Origin: Warburgia ugandensis
Taxonomy: Eukaryota; Streptophyta; Magnoliopsida; Canellales; Canellaceae
DNA: 64,000 nucleotides
Direction: 5' to 3'
Assembly: GCA_035236585.1 (NCBI GenBank)
Contig: CP141128.1
Span: forward strand, 35,446,684 to 35,510,683
In this document: positions 35,465-47,008 of the stretch, in pieces
Layout: each line of letters begins with the position of its first letter
Position numbering within the stretch: position 1 is the first letter of the stretch
Notes under the pieces: model-generated
Database searches by the model: none
Seen by the model: only the letters and a program-made list of their open reading frames with translations
Told to the model about the DNA's origin: nothing
Translations under genes and position numbers: made by a program

Positions 35465-38146
35465 TGTAATGACTCCAATTTTGTACTATTGAAATTCCAA
35501 GTTTAGCAATGAAAAGTTCAGTTTTAAAGAAAAGGGCATTTTGGTCATTTCACTAGTCACCTTGACTAAACCCAGGAATTTGGTACTAAAAGTGGTTCCA
35601 TTAGATGCGTCTCAGAAAAAGGAATCCAACGAGACCAAAATCACCCAAAACGGAGTTAAAATGAGCAAGATATGGCCCTTTGAAGTTCAGGGGCAAAACT
35701 ATAAATTTCACAAAAACGACTTAACCTGAAAAACACAGGTGCCCGTTTTGATACGGGCACCCCGTCGTCTTCAACCTCCTAGAGGTTTCTGGAACGACTG
35801 CGTTTCAAGAAGAAACCACCGCCATTCTAGAGGATTCCCCACCGTCATTCAAAGGCAGTTAGAACCCCTCCAGAACCCTCTTTAAAAGCTCTATAAATAG
35901 AGCTCTTGGGTGCCTCTAATGGCAGCCCAAAACCTTGGAGAAAACCCATCGCAAAGCAGTGACCAAGAGGGAAAAACGTGGAGAGAAAACCACCCACGAA
36001 GCAAGTATGCTCAAAAATTCCCCAAACCCATCTCACCCATAGTCTTAGGCTCAATTTCCCTAAGTTTTTGCATGAAAAACCATGCAAAACGGAGCCTGGG
36101 AGCGCCACAAAGGACCCTGGGACGTCCCCAGGGCCGCATTGGTTCAACAGGGTTGAACCAAGGTGACCTGAGGACGACCCAAGTCACTAACAGGCGGGAC
36201 GATCCAATAGGAACGTCCCACGTCGACTCAGGTCGATGCCTGTTTGAAAAACCAAACGGACGCGTCCCTGGACGCGCCCGCTAAAGGGACAGACGGGCGG
36301 CGTTGTCTCACGCGTCTGCAGACGCGCCCGTTGAGGCACGCGCAGCAGACGCGTAGCGCGCTAGCGTGCGTCATTTTTTTGGTTACTTAAGGATGCTGGG
36401 CGCACGTCGCAGACACGCAACGCCCTAGCATTCCTCCTTTTTTTGTCTTTAAGACTCTATGTACATACAATATTAAAACGCTTATAACTTGAGATATAGA
36501 GCTCCGATTGAGGCCCCGCAAAGGCGTTGTGTCCGTATCGACGATGTGGACACATCCAAACCATAAAATCCCTGATCAAGGCCCAATAAAAGTAGGACAT
36601 GACCCTTAGAATAGGATGGTGGCGCGTGACCGCTAGAACTTTGGAAAACTGAGAATACCAAGGCTTAATTAGGACCTTAGGACACCCATAGGCATAGGGA
36701 TGGACCCCTAATGCCTAAGTAATAAGACCCAACTGCTATAAACCCATCAAAGATAGGTTAAACTAACCTTGAGTCCCCAAACCACGTTCAGGAACGTACA
36801 AGGACAAGAGGGTTAACGCGACTTAGTCAGGTAGGTGCTCTATCACTATTAGATTCTTTTAAAAGAACTATTGTTATTTGAGAACATATGTTTTAGATAT
36901 ATGATTTGATTTGCATGTGATTTGTATGAATAAATTCAGCATGCATGTTAAATGCTTTATACATAGCCATGTTTTGGAATGACTGCATATACATTATGCA
37001 CATACATGTGTTGCAAACAAGGGCATGCATTGCATGATTTACGTACTTGCAAAGATTGCATGTCCTTGAGGGTTGCCAAAAGACGCTGTGCCGAGGGCCA
37101 GGCAGTTGTGAGGGACCCAAAAGAGGACAAGTTTTAACAAAAAGTTTTGACTTATCTTATGTGATTTGGGCAAGTAAGCCCATGGGTGCTATGCCGAGGG
37201 GTCTGGGTTGGCCACCCGGCCTCTACCACTAATAGGTGGATGGGTACCATGCCCAAAAAGAGGCAAGTCCCTACGTCGACTGCATGTGGTACAGGGGGCT
37301 ACCACTGGTGTCACGACACTGGGTCGACGTGTCATCGGCCCCGTGGAGGCTATGACCAAGTGTCCTCAGGTACCCGGGGACCACACGGCGAGGAGGTCGT
37401 GGGCATAGTGGACCCTATGGTTTGATGAGTTATGTGCATTTCATATAGCATGATATGAGGTTGGTCGACCATACCATACTAGGGGTCTATGAGTTGGACT
37501 CCATGAGGCATCTATTGCATATCATGATGTCATCAGATATATGATACTTTCACTTTTGGAATTATGTGATCTTTTAAGTTATGAGAATTTCAGTTGATTA
37601 TGGATTCTTATACTGATATCGAACTCGAGTATTCAAACATACGCATATTTTGAAATTGATTATGGATTCTTATACTAATATTGAACTCGAGTATTCAAAC
37701 ATACACATGTTTTGAATGAATGAGCACATGATTTTAAAACATCTCATGCATTTATAAAACTAGTAGTGATAGGCCCTACTGAATATATTATATACTCACC
37801 CAATCCTCAACATTTTTCAGATACAAAGTAAATACCTAAGGGCAAGGGACGTTTGTACTAGGAGACACAGGCTAAGTACAAGTAAGTAAACCCCTATCTT
37901 ATCTTTCAATGTTACTTGATTGTAGTTACTCTCTAATAGCTGGGGCTGTGACTAACACTTTCTTGGGAACATTATTGATTTAAAACTTTGCCATGACTAA
38001 ATAGATTGAGAATGTGTTTTCACACTCGGGTTTTTATGAAAGGTTGTTTTCCAAATGAAAAAGAATTTCATGCATTTCATATTTATAAAATAAGAGATCT
38101 CGCCTTTTTATCAACATTGCATCATATAAAAACCCGGGTCGTGACA
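35465..38146 (+). repeat. 3' LTR of element F (2.68 kb)
   Basis: Same start and end as the 5' LTR, and nearly the same sequence where both are present. It is about 0.85 kb longer; most of the extra sequence lies in the third quarter and has a counterpart in the LTR of J, so it is an original part of the family LTR. TATA palindrome at 35888-35905, donor-like site at 36828-36836. Confidence 0.92.
37594..37717 (+). repeat. Local tandem duplication, 62-bp period
   Basis: Two adjacent copies of a 62-bp unit in the 3' LTR of F, beginning TTGATTATGGATTC and containing ACTCGAGTATTCAAACATAC, with a few differences. Confidence 0.8.
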
Positions 38147-38831
38147 GGAAATTCCCAGTATAAGATTAGATGTAATACTAAATTCTCAAAATGAAGAGAA
38201 TTGATAAGCTTAGTTGGGAATGATATTTGACTATTTTTACAAATTTAACTAGTTTACCCATGAAGGGTATGTATGTATATAGATATACATAACTTACAAA
38301 GTAAAGAGTATGTTTAAGGATAATGGGATTATGAAGTATTGGAATTACATTGTCAATGTTATGTTTCTTGAATCCCCTACCAAGCATTGCTTGCTGAGAT
38401 ATTGTACTTGTTGCAATATCTCATATACAAGGAAGGAGAGTTAGGAGCTGAAGACGATAGAAGACTTGAAGAGAATAATCTTCAAGGTATACCCTTGAAG
38501 ACATGTATTTTTCTTTGTTGAGAGTTTTTTTGTATGGTGAGCTTGAGTTTTGGATTATGTAATTTAGACAAGTACTGTAATAGATTTGGCTGTACTGTGA
38601 ACCACTGGATGGATCCTGGAGATTTAATAAAAGTATATTCCTTCAATGGAATTTTATTTTGTACACAAATTGTACTTATGTTATGTGTGAAGTGGTGACT
38701 TGGGTTTTCAAAACAAGTTCTAAAGAAAAGAATTTCTGCTGCTTTGTTTTGCGCAAAAAAATTTACACTCTTAAGGGCCCTGCCTTTCAAAATACTTTAC
38801 AAATCATGTTACAAAAACCCAGGTCGTCACA
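38147..38831 (+). repeat. Element H LTR, second segment
   Basis: LTR homology to A resumes after F. It has the double hairpin (38381-38422), the AATAAA hairpin (38626-38660) and the terminal stem (38692-38708 with 38814-38830). The first five bases (GGAAA) are F's target duplication. Confidence 0.87.
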
Positions 38832-38833
38832 GT

Positions 38834-38845
38834 TGGTATTAGAGC
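38834..38845 (+). other. Primer-binding site of element H
   Basis: TGGTATTAGAGC, one base different from the initiator tRNA-Met match in A, E and F. It lies 2 bases after the LTR end and shows that the H LTR is a 5' LTR. Confidence 0.82.
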
Positions 38846-39507
38846 AATTCATCTATGACGACCCGGGTTTTTGAAACACATTTTATAATATATTTTTCAA
38901 AGGCAAGGGCGTCCCCTCAGTAAAAAAAATTCGCATAACAAAGCAGCGAAAATTCTTTTCTTTTTAAACTTGTTTTGAAAACCCAAGTCACCACTTCATA
39001 CATAACATAAGTACAATTTATGTACAAAATAAAATTCCATTGAAGGAATATGATTTTATTAAACTTCCAGGATCCATCCAGTGGTTCACAGTATAGCAAG
39101 GTATCAGTACAATACCTGTCCAAATTACATAATCCAAAATATACAAACCTCACCATACAATAAAACTCTCAATACAATACAATTCCCTCAAATAAAATAC
39201 ATGTATTCAAGAGGATGTATCTTGATTGATTATTCATCACATCTTCTTAAGTCTTCTATAGTCTTGAGCTTCTAACCCTCCTTCTCTGTATCTGAGGTAT
39301 TGTAAACATGGAAACATGTACAATACCTCAGCAAGCTATGCTTGGTAGGGAAATACAAAAACACACTACTTCATCAACATAAGAGTATATACCTCAGTCC
39401 TTATTTCATCATAGTTATCCATTCATAAGATATCTCCACATAGGGTACATACGTTATTTATGTAGTACATGACAAATTAGTTAATATAGTGAAGATTGCT
39501 CAAAACT

Positions 39508-39765
39508 TGTTACTTTCCCTGGCTATACTCTCACTTAGGAGAGCAATTCCTAGTTAAAGATTATTCAACACTTGTTCCTTCCCCTGGCTATACTCTTACA
39601 TAGGAGAGGAATACTTAGCCAATCCTCATACAGGGTTTTCATTCTAGGAACTCATGTAATGTTCCTTCCCTTGGCTATACTCCCACTTATGAGAGCAATA
39701 CCTAGCCAATTATCATATGGGGTGTTCATTCTAGGAACTCATGTAATGGCATATCATCATGCCAT
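39508..39765. repeat. Irregular direct repeats in LTR I
   Basis: Three copies of a segment with CTGGCTATACTC (39519, 39584, and a TTGGCTATACTC variant at 39671) followed by ACTTAGGAGAG-like sequence, at spacings of about 65 and 87 bp. Confidence 0.7.
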
Positions 39766-40261
39766 GGCATCATACTATGCCTATCATATGTGCATCATAA
39801 TGCAAAATACATTAGGACTACTATGCTTACAGCCTCAATCCATACAGCGCGTCCGAATAACTGTATAATCCTCCACTAACACCAACTATGGAATAATCAA
39901 TCCATGTTCTCATGGGGTGGACCATGGCTGTTATAGTGGGGCCTTCCCATTATTGCCCCACCCAACATTTAGCCTCTTTTTGGGCATGGTATCCATCATA
40001 TAAATTTCGGAAAGTGGGTGGCCAAACCCTCATAACTTCCCTAGCATAGCATCCCAATCTCTATCTCTGTATAAATCAAAATCCACAAGTCTCCATACTT
40101 GTATGAAAAATATATTGTACATATCAGATGGTCTGTCTGTTTAACTAAGGCTGGAATATTATACACACCCTATTCTTAGGGTTTTCTTAGTCTCTATATC
40201 TCATCATTTTCACCTCATTAAACTTGATCAATAAATTAGATCAAGTGGATTAGATTATGAG

Positions 40262-40598
40262 GTTGGATCAATTTGTTTGATCCTTTGGTTAGATCATTTA
40301 ATTTGATCATATAGTTTTGGATCACTTATCATATGTTTTGGATCCTTTAATTGGATCACATGTTTTGGATCCCTTAATTGGATCACATGTTTTGGATCCC
40401 TTAATTGGATCATATGTTTTAGATCCCTTCATTGGATCATATGTTTTGGATCCCTTAATTGATTCATATGTTTTGGTTGCCTTAGTTTGATCATATGTTT
40501 TTGGATCACTTAGTTGGATCATGTATTTTGGATTACTTAGTTAGATCATGTATTTTGGATCACTTAGTTTTGGATCACTTGTTTGGATCATGATTATG
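40262..40598. repeat. 27-bp minisatellite in LTR I
   Basis: About a dozen imperfect copies of a 27-bp unit containing TTGGATCACATGTTTTGGAT. Because the unit is a multiple of three, the minus strand reads as a nine-residue repeat (KTYDPIKGS), which creates a spurious open frame at 40322-40522. It is not seen at this place in LTRs A, H or E. Confidence 0.85.
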
Positions 40599-41634
40599 CT
40601 AAGGTACTAAGCATACTGACATAATGAAGGTCTATATTTTTAGACAGATAATCATGTATATCTATACATGAATCTCTAATATATCATTGTAAATCCACCT
40701 ACCTCAAAGTAGTATCTTGATTCATACATTTCCAGTGTATTCTTCCACAATGTCCATCATGGTCTGGATTCATCCATCTGTCAAACCATATGTATATGGT
40801 TATTTCCCTATTCAAGTATGTATTCCTATAGATGATACCCTAATTTTCCTTGAATCAAATTTGATCAAGGGTTTGGGATTTTCTATCTATGTTCTTCTAC
40901 ATAAGCATACATACTATACAGATACACATGTAATCCAATACTACATTAGTATTTGTTTTTTATCATCCAAGATCCTATGGATCTTATTTGATCATCCTTA
41001 TCTTGATTTTCATTTTTTATCAAGATTAGATGATTTACTACATTTTATGCTCTCATTATTATTACTTAACCAATTAATGTTTTATTAGTTGAGGGTAGCT
41101 TATTTCATTCTAAGTCTAGATTGCTCCTCTTATGTCAAATTGGCTAAGGCTTACTAGTTAAATGGTTGAACATAAAGTGGCTACTTCAATCCTCATGCAA
41201 GGAGGCGTTTAAACCTCACAAACGTCAACGAAAGGTGGGGGGACAGCGTGGCTCTATTAGATAACCCCCTTAACCACTATGTCTATCATTCACTAGCTTG
41301 ACCCTAACTCAACCTTTCATAAGGTTCCTATGAGCATTTAATCCTAAGTATTCTTTCTAATTGTTTTTAATTAAATCCATGAATTAAAATGTCATTCATG
41401 GAGATTTATTATTCTCTTAAGTTGGACCAAGGAATTTATATTCCTTATATTATCCTACTAACTATGGTTCTTACTATCATTAAGTCCATATCATACATTC
41501 CATGTGAATGTCCATTCCTTCTAATTTCATTTAATTACCATTTCAATGAAATTACAATTACTTAAGGAGAATTTTAGGAACATGAGAAAAATTGAGAAAA
41601 ACCTTAGTTTTTGTCAAAATCAATTAAAAGGGAT

Positions 41635-44151
41635 GTTAAAAATAGAAAATACATGAAATTCTGAGCAAAAGGGTGCAAATTTTGTGAAATTTGGGCACTT
41701 GTGGGGTCACTGGCGACAACAGGACCCTAGTCATCTTCTCTAGCGATGGCTCCTGTGTCAGCACCCTGGCACTGATGCTTGGACTCCCTGCATGATGCCC
41801 AACGCTAATGCACATGCCAGGCCAGGACACCCGGCACCTTAGCAACCGGGACGCACACGAGGGTGTGTCCCAGTGATTAAGACGCACACGGCGCGTTCTG
41901 GAAGCCCTGCGTCTTGGGGATGCCAGTTTATGCCAGTGTAACCCGATGTAAATAGAGCCGCTGGTGTAAACCGGTGTAACAGGACCACTTGACCCCCTAT
42001 AAATTAATATACATTAATTTACAAAGTATTTTCACAAAAAAACTTGATTTTGAGAGCTACAGAGGTCCAAATCATGATCAAAAACATCTATTGCGATCAT
42101 CTTAATGACATGGACCTAGATTTCACTTGAAAACTTACATTTGACCACTTTTAAATTTGAAAATTTATAAAATATTATTCAATAACTTAGAACTGGCTGA
42201 TGAAAGGGTGATCAGGCCCAGAACTTGAACAAATAGATAATATATGGTACTAAAGTAGGGCCTGAGGAGTAAATTGGATGAAATTACTCTAGAAATTGAT
42301 CTAGACCATTGATCTAACCAAGATCTTCAGGAAATTGTTGATTTGAGGATGATCTAACCATCAAATTTAGGTATAAACGTTAAATACATACAAAAATGAA
42401 CAGATGAACATGAGATAGGACTAAATTAAGAATCAAATCATAATTAGAGATCTTAGAGGATGATCCAATAGTTGCATCACCATAAATTCTCTTATAATGA
42501 AATAAATAACACAAAATAGTATTGTGGTACTAACAAATACATCTGAATGTACAAGATAAGGGGATTATATGCTTGAGTTGGGTGATCTCACATTGGGGTA
42601 TGTGAGGACATTTAATGTTATGTTTTGATTTTAAAAACCTTGCATTATCTTAGCAGCATGATTGATTGTGAGAAAATTTCATTTGCTTATTTAGTCTACG
42701 ATTTTATGAGATTCACATTTTATGGTATGATAAATAATAGAATTCAATAATATACTGAATGGATTTATGATTGATGATTTCATGAGTTTGATACTTCGTA
42801 TTTATGCATAATTATAAATTAACTTTCTTTATTGCATCACTGAAACTGGTAGGTTTTCATGAAAAAGGACAGTGGAGGCTTAGTGGCTGGTCCTTTGAGA
42901 GGCTAACCTTGGGATGAGGAGCGTGCCTTGGGGATAGCAAGCCACGAGTGCTCTTGGTTTTTTTTAGATATGCAATTTTAGTGTTTCGTATTTTATGATG
43001 GGTGCTCTCACTCGGTGGATGTCATGCTAGGAGGGAGTAGGGTCAGCCACCCACCCTTTGAGAATTGTGATATGATTGTGATATGGTAGACACCTGCCCC
43101 CAGATGACTTTTGGTAGGGTTTTGGTAACATAGATAGTCTACACTACCGATCCGGACCTTTCCATGAGGACGAATGTTAAGTCTCCCGTTATAGTGTCAA
43201 CAGGGAGTAGCAGTGGTTAAGACCCTGGAGGGTTGCCACTGCGGCATGATGATCCATACTCTTGTTCTATATGCTTGCATGATAAGCATGGAGATATTGT
43301 TGCATACCTAGGTGTGACGACACTCAGAGGAGTGATATGAGTACTCATGATCCATTTATACGAGGGTATGAGACACTCATGGGACCCACATACCTTAGGG
43401 TGCCCTGTTATTATTGTATGCTCATTTACATTAGCTCATATCATGTTTTAAACCCATAAGAAGCATGTTTTATCATACATGATGTTTTGAGATTTTGTTG
43501 GCATTGCTTATAATAATTATATTTTCATAGATGATAGATCTACTCATTATATCAGCATTGTTATTCAATTATCCCATCATTATTACATTAAATGTCTATG
43601 TGCCTACACAAGCAATAGCTTGCTGAGGGATTGCTTTTTTTTGCATTGCCTTTGATCTCGAGCACGACAGTAGGAAGGGCAAGTCCGTTGAGAGCCCGTG
43701 ATAACAGTGGGAGATTTTTTTACTTTGACTGATAGACAGTGACGTGAGTTAATAAACGGACTACCATTTGAGTTTCTTTATGGACTGTATGCTTTTATTT
43801 TATGGAATTGATTATGATAGTTATACATATGATGGACATTGAGGTGGGATGTTATGATGGATAGACCCTGGGCCACATTGTTATTATGTTTTGAACATTT
43901 ATTGTTTTGAAAATAAAGGCACCTATGTATTTGACGTTGGTTTGACATGTGTATTGTCTCAAATGTATTACCATGATATTATAATTATGTTTTAAATTAT
44001 AATCATGATGTTTTAGAAAAAGAAATTAACACCTTGAGCTTTTCAGGAAATATTCTAATAAAATAATTAATGGAATCTTTTATTTTGGGATCCTAACTAC
44101 GACTATTATTATTATTATAAAAAAAATGTTATAAAAACCCAGGGTGTTATA
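41635..44151 (+). repeat. D: 5' LTR
   Basis: The end is certain: AGGGTGTTATA at 44151, followed by a primer site. The interior has a CpG-rich block (about 41700-41930), the GCCACCC segment (near 43045), the double hairpin (43608-43652) and the terminal stem (44027-44043 with 44134-44149). The 3' half matches G in inverted orientation. The start is unclear; TGTTAAAAATAG at 41635 is the best candidate and would overlap the end of LTR I. Confidence 0.65.
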
Positions 44152-44153
44152 GT

Positions 44154-44165
44154 TGGTATCAGAGC
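44154..44165 (+). other. Primer-binding site of element D
   Basis: TGGTATCAGAGC, an initiator tRNA-Met match, 2 bases after the LTR end. Confidence 0.9.
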
Positions 44166-44289
44166 CCAGTCTATTCCATCATAATCCTTACAAATGTTCA
44201 CTTATATGTAGGTAACAATCCATAAATTGTTGTTAAAGAGGAACTAGGAGAGAGAGACTTACACTTAGTGGTATTTAAATCTTTGACAA

Positions 44290-44906
44290 ATGGCTCCTCG
44301 AAGAAGGACAAGGTCTACCCCCGCTACACCAGTTGCCCCACCTGCTGAGTTGGTGAATAGGGTAATGCTAGGGCTAATACCCCTCATATAGCAGCAGGTT
44401 AGGACTACGATTTAGGTCGTGAACCCTAACCCTGTGACACCGCCTCCAGTGGCACCTATGGATTTGTCTGTTCATTCCACCCACCTAGTGCAGGACCCAC
44501 CAACACCTAAAACCACTGAGGGTGATGCTACCAATGATCCTAAGAAGACAGATAAACTATTAGAAAGATTCCAAAAGATGGTACCACCCTTCTATGGCGA
44601 TGGTGATACTGAGGAGGCTGAGCAATGGCTATTTGAGCAAAGAGGACATTTGACACGATGAAGATTGCACCAGAGGATCAAGTCCGGGTAGTCGCCTACC
44701 TACTGAAGGGTGAGGTAGGCTTTTGGTAGTAGACCTTTACACTTGCACGACCAGATCCTATAGAGACGATGACATGGGCAGCCTTTAAGTAGGCTTTTGA
44801 TACTCAGTACTTTTCACCTCATGCATTGCAATCATTGAAGAAAGAGTTTGCCACACTCGAGCAGAGAGACATGACAATTTAGCAGTACCTGAACTGATTT
44901 ACTCGA
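44290..44906 (+). pseudogene. Element D gag, N-terminal part (broken)
   Basis: The start opens MAPRRRTRSTPATP. The capsid part is recognised from DKLLERFQKMVPPFYGDGDTEEAEQWLFE (44550-44640), which aligns with QMLQRFQKMVVGYNGKGEAEKTEEWIYE in E, and from the later FATLEQRDM segment (near 44850). At about 44907 the sequence jumps directly to the integrase C-terminal end of tandem array R, so the rest of gag and most of pol are missing here. Broken. Confidence 0.75.
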
Positions 44907-46995
44907 TCTAAGGAGTAAGACCCTACCCTTGGTTATGACCTTATGGAAATATCACTCAATAGAAGAAGATACGTAGAAAATGGAAGATGATATGAGAAAG
45001 AAATGTCCTGAATTACTCCCAAGTTGCCATGAGAAATTTTGAATACAAAATTTTCTTAAGGTGGGTAGGATGTAATGTGATACCTCTAAATTTTAATTCT
45101 TATCTAATCATGAATTAATGAAGATTTTTTAAAAAATAAATTATGATTCAATTTTAGGGCATTGTGAAAGTAAGAAATAAGATGCAAGGGTGTTTATGCA
45201 CCAAGTTGGGAAGAAAGCCTGCATGAAAATTCCTAAGTGTTAGGGGGGCCTAAGTATGAGATGATTGGCAAAACATACAATAGACATAAAGGCCCTTAAA
45301 GGGAGCGCGAGTGGACATTATGGGCTAAAGAGAGGCTATAATGCCCACAAGGACTAGGATAATAGGCTTCATAAGGGAGCTTTTCTCCAAAATTTTAGTT
45401 TAAATAGGCTACCCAAGCCCACATGGTGAAAAACTTCAAGGACTCCTATTGGGTGTAAGACTCATAAAGTTAATCAAATTCTCATGCAAAGTGTTAACTT
45501 ATGGATTAGATACTATGAACCTAGACACTTAATAGACACTTAGTAAGATGAGGAAACCAAATAAGAGCAAAACACTTATGACAAGTAGGGAACTAAGAGG
45601 AAAAAGGTTGAAAAGATGGGATGTCCCGACCTAGGGATGTTTTTGGGTGCATGACATTTAAGGAAAGAAGAGGAGAAACCAAGGAAACAAGTTGAGAGGG
45701 AAGAAGGAAAGGAGAAAGAGAGGAAGAGGAGAAGGGAAGAACTCCAGGTAGGGGAATGGAATCTTCCTAGCTTAGGATCTTTCAAAATAAATAAAATAAG
45801 TTGTAAGAAAATCATGCTTTATTGTCTTTTTTTCATGCTTTGATCATTCATATTCATCCATGCCTTGGTTCTTTTATTATTGTATAGATTTATCTAAGAT
45901 TCTCACATGCATGACTTGAAATTTATTCATGAATTAAGGTTGTAAATTATGCATAACAGTAGTCCAAGGCATATGCATGATTTAAACCAAGACTTTTGCA
46001 CATGTCAATTTATTTTTCACTTAAGAAATTAGATGTTAAACCTTGACATTCTAGTTACTATTTTATGCATTTATGCCAAAGTATTTATCTTGATTTTGAT
46101 TTTGGTTTGATGCTTGATCTTATCATGGGACCACATCCTCATGGACTATATAGTGGAACTACTCAGGACTTCTAGTAGAATATTTCCTTCCTATCAGATA
46201 ATAGTAGTCATTGGTGAGAGATTGTGAGTCTACATGTTGTACCTTTAACTATCATATACGATAGAGATAGTAGGTTTATCTCTAGTCAAGTCTAACAAAG
46301 TGTACAAGAGGGCTTGGGTACTTCTTTGAGATTTAGTATAGCTTTTCACCCATAAACTAACGAATAGTCAGAGAGGACCATACAAATGCTTGAGGATATG
46401 GTACTTGCATGTGCTATGGAATGGAAAGAAAATTAGGATGAACACCTTCCTCTAATAGAGTTTGCTTATAATAATAGCTATCAATCTAATATTGAAATGG
46501 TATCTTATGAATCATTATTTGGTTGATCATGTTGCGCACTTGTTGGAGTGATGTATGGAAACTTCAATTTGTGAAGTCATAATTGATAGAATAGTATGAA
46601 GGGAAGGTGAGGGTATTTTAGAAGAGACTACTTGCAACACACCGTAGATGGAAAAGCTATGCAAATAATAGGCATACAGATCTAGAGTTTGAAGTAGGAG
46701 ATCATGTGTTCTAAAAGATCTCGCCGACGAGAGATGTGATGAGATTTGGTGTCAAAGGGAAGTTGAGCCCCAAGTACATAAGATCATTTGAAATTCTTGA
46801 GAGAGTTCATTGGGTAGCGTACCCTTTATCTTTGGCTCGACCATTAGCTGAAGTACACAATGTGTTTCATGTATCAATGTTGTGGAAGTATATTTCAGAT
46901 CCCACACATGTACTTGAGTGGTTACCAATAGAGTTACATCCTAACCTCACTTTTGAGGAGCAAGCAATAAAAATCTTGGACAGAAAGGATAAGAT
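44907..46995 (+). repeat. R copy 1: 2.09-kb tandem unit of fused retroelement parts
   Basis: The unit consists of (1) an integrase C-terminal tail and polypurine tract (44907-45070), (2) the beginning of an LTR starting TGTAATGTGATACC (45071 to about 46125), and (3) an integrase core-to-C-terminal segment (about 46126-46995) with GVKGKLSPKYIRSFEIL and [14 protein letters not shown]. Its end flows into the start of copy 2 at TCCAAGGAG (46996). The unit is 2089 bp long, against about 2085 bp for copy 2. All coding parts are broken. Confidence 0.85.
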
Positions 46996-47008
46996 TCCAA
47001 GGAGGAAG
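46126..47008 (+). pseudogene. Integrase core and C-terminal part in R copy 1 (broken)
   Basis: Catalytic-core remnants begin at GACCACATCCTCATGG (WDHI-type), then follow [43 protein letters not shown] and NLTFEEQAIKILDRKDK, all matching the integrase C-terminus of E and F. It belongs to a chromodomain gypsy element distinct from E. Element E is inserted just after it. Confidence 0.8.
47004..47008. repeat. Target-site duplication of element E, left copy
   Basis: GGAAG, repeated at 60550-60554. Array R reads continuously across once E and one copy are removed. Confidence 0.92.

Larger units (their letters stand above)
29038..38146 (+). mobile_element. Element F: chromodomain Ty3/gypsy element with both LTRs
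   Basis: A 9.1-kb element flanked by the 5-bp duplication GGAAA (29033-29037 and 38147-38151), inserted into the LTR of H. LTRs: 29038-30871 and 35465-38146. The internal region has primer site, gag, protease, RT, RNase H, integrase and C-terminal chromodomain in the Tekay/Del (chromovirus) order. All domains are present and most of the coding region is open, with about half a dozen breaks. The LTRs are very alike where they overlap but differ in total length, so F inserted recently, after H. Confidence 0.93.
25019..38853 (+). mobile_element. Element H: A-family 5' LTR plus primer site, split by element F
   Basis: The LTR starts at 25019 (TGTAATAACCCC), is interrupted at 29037/29038 by element F, resumes after F's target duplication at 38147 and ends at 38831 with GGTCGTCACA. 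Without F it is about 4.70 kb long. It is followed by only 22 bp of internal sequence with the primer site before LTR I begins at 38854. No gag or pol of H remains in the window. Its LTR is collinear with that of element A. Confidence 0.85.
38854..41640 (-). repeat. I: A-related LTR, minus strand
   Basis: The U5 end at 38854 (TATGACGACCC in plus orientation) faces the end of H's LTR. The LTR carries the AATAAA hairpin (about 39026-39062), the double hairpin (39292-39344), the GGCCACCC segment (near 40020), a 27-bp minisatellite and a region matching A's LTR (41030-41250 with 2030-2220). It ends near 41640 in GGGATGTTAAA, resembling the start of B's LTR. At about 2.8 kb it is shorter than A or H. 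It has no primer site of its own beyond 38854, so it is a solo or 3' LTR; the right edge is approximate. Confidence 0.72.

Noticed and set aside
40322-40522. Repeat protein with nine-residue units (KTYDPIKGS)
   Set aside because: Produced by the 27-bp minisatellite, whose period is a multiple of three; there is no sign of a gene around it.
40262-40598. CRISPR-like array
   Set aside because: The repeats are contiguous and imperfect with no unique spacers, and the DNA is plant retrotransposon sequence: a minisatellite.
23882-44151. A large inverted duplication (G and H mirrored by I and D) centred on 38832-38853
   Set aside because: The order of LTR types is mirrored, but the junction between the two LTR types differs on the two sides, and H and I differ in length and content. 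Separate insertions explain it better.
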